In this document: positions 62,974 through 64,000 of the stretch, piece after piece
How the letters are laid out: every line of letters begins with the position of its first letter
How positions within the stretch are numbered: the stretch's first letter is position 1
Assembly: GCA_046518185.1 (NCBI GenBank)
Contig: JBKGRZ010000004.1
Location: forward strand, 434,001-498,000
Origin: Scandinavium vulneris_A
Lineage (GTDB): Bacteria; Pseudomonadota; Gammaproteobacteria; Enterobacterales; Enterobacteriaceae
DNA length: 64,000 bases
Direction of reading: 5' to 3'
Translations under genes and position numbers: made by a program
The notes under the pieces: generated by a model
Told to the model about the DNA's origin: nothing
The model's database searches: none
Seen by the model: only the letters and a program-made list of their open reading frames with translations

Positions 62974-63917
62974 TCAGAGAACATTTGCGGCGCTATTCCA
63001 GTGAAGAACGGGCTTGGCGTCAATGTATTGCCTACTGGAGTACCCAGGGCTATCAATTCGAACAAGGCATAGAGGCGGAAGGACCTCTTCTGCATTTTAG
63101 TACCGATAGCGGCTGGGAGGGCTTTATTGATCTTCGAGACTGGTATGCCAGTGTTATGCCGCAGCAGGCACGAATGGCCAGCGTATCCTGCACTGTTGAA
63201 CAGTTGAAAACGTTATTCCTCAACAGCACTGAACCGCTGGTTGGGCTACCTACAGGGCTTGAATATCAGCGCGTTGAAAGCCGGGGCCTGGTGGAAGACA
63301 CGAAAACCGTTAATGCTTTGTTTTCATGTTTACTTCCACACGGCCGAATGTGGTTGAACGGTAAACGACCGGACGCTATTTCTCCGCCAGAGCGCGAAAG
63401 CGCAATGGACATTGCCCGCGTACCCGTAACGTTGTTTTTTGAAATAGGGCATAGCTTTATAAGCTATCGTCTGCTGAAAAAAATTCGTTGTGGCGACGTT
63501 TTGCTGGTTAATCATGTTGAAAACAAAATGAAAATTCACGGTGAGTCTCTCGCTAAATTTGTCCGCAATGAGGAAGGTTTTATGTTTGAAGTTGAAGATG
63601 GTTATGAATATATCGAAAACGCCGACTCTGTCGCTGCCGATGAATCCTCAACTCATGTTGAAAAAACAGAGTTAGTGCCCGTAGATAAGGTCAAGATTGA
63701 ACTTGGCTTTGTATTACAGAGAAGCACCGTCAGTCTTCAGGCTCTTGAAGGGTTTTATCAGGGCGAGATTTTGCCTTGTAACCTTGATGCTGAGAAAAAT
63801 ATTGAGATTACAGCCAACGGCGCCGTCGTAGCGAGAGGGGAGTTGGTATGGTTTGACGAGCGGTTTGGCGTGGAAATTAAAGAGTTATGCCATGAGGTCA
63901 ATAATGATCCAAGGTAA
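62970..63917 (+). CDS. spaO: T3SS sorting-platform protein SpaO (SctQ)
   Basis: SpaO is the main sorting-platform (C-ring) component. The 315-residue product (SpaO 303) has an N-terminal domain and two SPOA domains, the last from about residue 240 (VKIELGFVLQRSTVSLQALEGF...GAVVARGELV). An internal strong start at 63582 (M205) may yield a short C-terminal form. The ATG overlaps the invJ stop by 4 bases (ATGTGA region), and the end overlaps spaP by 14 bases. Confidence 0.9.
   Translation: MIREHLRRYSSEERAWRQCIAYWSTQGYQFEQGIEAEGPLLHFSTDSGWEGFIDLRDWYASVMPQQARMASVSCTVEQLKTLFLNSTEPLVGLPTGLEYQRVESRGLVEDTKTVNALFSCLLPHGRMWLNGKRPDAISPPERESAMDIARVPVTLFFEIGHSFISYRLLKKIRCGDVLLVNHVENKMKIHGESLAKFVRNEEGFMFEVEDGYEYIENADSVAADESSTHVEKTELVPVDKVKIELGFVLQRSTVSLQALEGFYQGEILPCNLDAEKNIEITANGAVVARGELVWFDERFGVEIKELCHEVNNDPR
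63582..63917 (+). CDS. Probable internal translation product of spaO (short SctQ)
   Basis: An in-frame ATG (codon 205) stands just after AGGAAGG with an ideal gap. It would give a 111-residue SPOA-domain protein. In Salmonella and other T3SS genes a short C-terminal SctQ form is made from an internal start near codon 203, at almost the same place. Production here is an inference from the ribosome site and position. Confidence 0.6.
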   Translation: MFEVEDGYEYIENADSVAADESSTHVEKTELVPVDKVKIELGFVLQRSTVSLQALEGFYQGEILPCNLDAEKNIEITANGAVVARGELVWFDERFGVEIKELCHEVNNDPR

Positions 63918-64000
63918 TGATATTTCTCTGATTGCCATCCTGGCTTTCTCCACGCTGCTGCCGTTTATCATTGCCTGTGGGACCTGCTATATCAAATTCT
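63904..64000 (+). CDS. spaP: T3SS export apparatus protein SpaP (SctR), partial
   Basis: Only the first 32 codons are in the window. They read NDISLIAILAFSTLLPFIIA then CGTCYIKF, very close to the start of Salmonella SpaP (SctR), an inner-membrane subunit of the export gate. The ATG at 63904 overlaps the end of spaO. The gene continues beyond the right edge. Confidence 0.93.
   Translation, partial: MIQGNDISLIAILAFSTLLPFIIACGTCYIKF

Noticed and set aside
1..64000. tRNA or rRNA genes, including an integration site at the edge of the T3SS island
   Set aside because: No cloverleaf-like sequence was recognised by eye, neither near 50.7-52 kb nor elsewhere; a tRNA search program would be needed to be certain.

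Overview
The window looks like a chromosomal segment of a member of the Enterobacteriaceae. The first 18.8 kb carries genes whose products read as close relatives of Escherichia coli proteins: dsbB, nhaB, fadR, ycgB, dadA, dadX, cvrA, ldcA, emtA, ycgR, ymgE, treA, iadA, yjiG and yjiH. REP-like palindromes lie between several of them. The genus cannot be fixed from the sequence alone. It is not a plain E. coli or Salmonella arrangement: iadA-yjiGH sits beside treA, a siderophore receptor is inserted, and a SPI-1-type secretion locus starts at about 52 kb.

Layout. 1-12.3 kb: core genes for disulfide formation, Na+/K+ homeostasis, fatty-acid regulation, D-alanine catabolism, murein turnover and the c-di-GMP flagellar brake. 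12.3-20.5 kb: TonB siderophore receptor, periplasmic trehalase, isoaspartyl dipeptidase with its membrane partners, and a GPH sugar symporter. 20.6-24.2 kb: a stand-alone PhnC-PhnD-PhnE-PhnE type ABC importer. 24.3-27.9 kb: an IclR regulator diverging from an OPT transporter plus a DUF917 protein, with a perfect palindrome between them. 28-30.5 kb: dbpA, then a scar made of a 3' fragment of a type VI secretion hcp gene and a decayed IS3-family element. 30.6-39.3 kb: a hut-type cluster (urocanase, HutD, polar amino-acid ABC importer, HutH-like lyase, NCS1 permease) with two matching HutC-like operators. The lyase lacks the Ala-Ser-Gly triad that forms the MIO cofactor. 39.3-42.3 kb: a three-gene envelope operon ending in a membrane-anchored protein that looks like a pseudokinase. 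42.5-50.7 kb: YdeP-type molybdoenzyme, secreted alkyl sulfatase with an outer-membrane channel-like partner, two small lipoproteins, and a LysR regulator diverging from paired DMT proteins.

50.9 kb to the end: an A+T-richer island that begins with an unrecognised 232-residue protein (a possible effector) and then a SPI-1-like type III secretion system in the order hilA-like, iagB, invF, invG, invE, invA, invB, invC, invI, invJ, spaO, spaP (cut by the window edge). Most genes from invF onward overlap or nearly touch, as in one long operon. A HilA-box-like element and a -10 hexamer sit upstream of invF with the spacing remembered for Salmonella. A 12-codon leader ORF embedded in a terminator hairpin precedes the hilA-like gene. 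spaO has a strong internal start, as known for SctQ proteins.

The most unusual features are the MIO-less HutH-like lyase, the pseudokinase operon, the hilA leader/attenuator, the candidate effector, and the compact hilA-iagB-inv arrangement.
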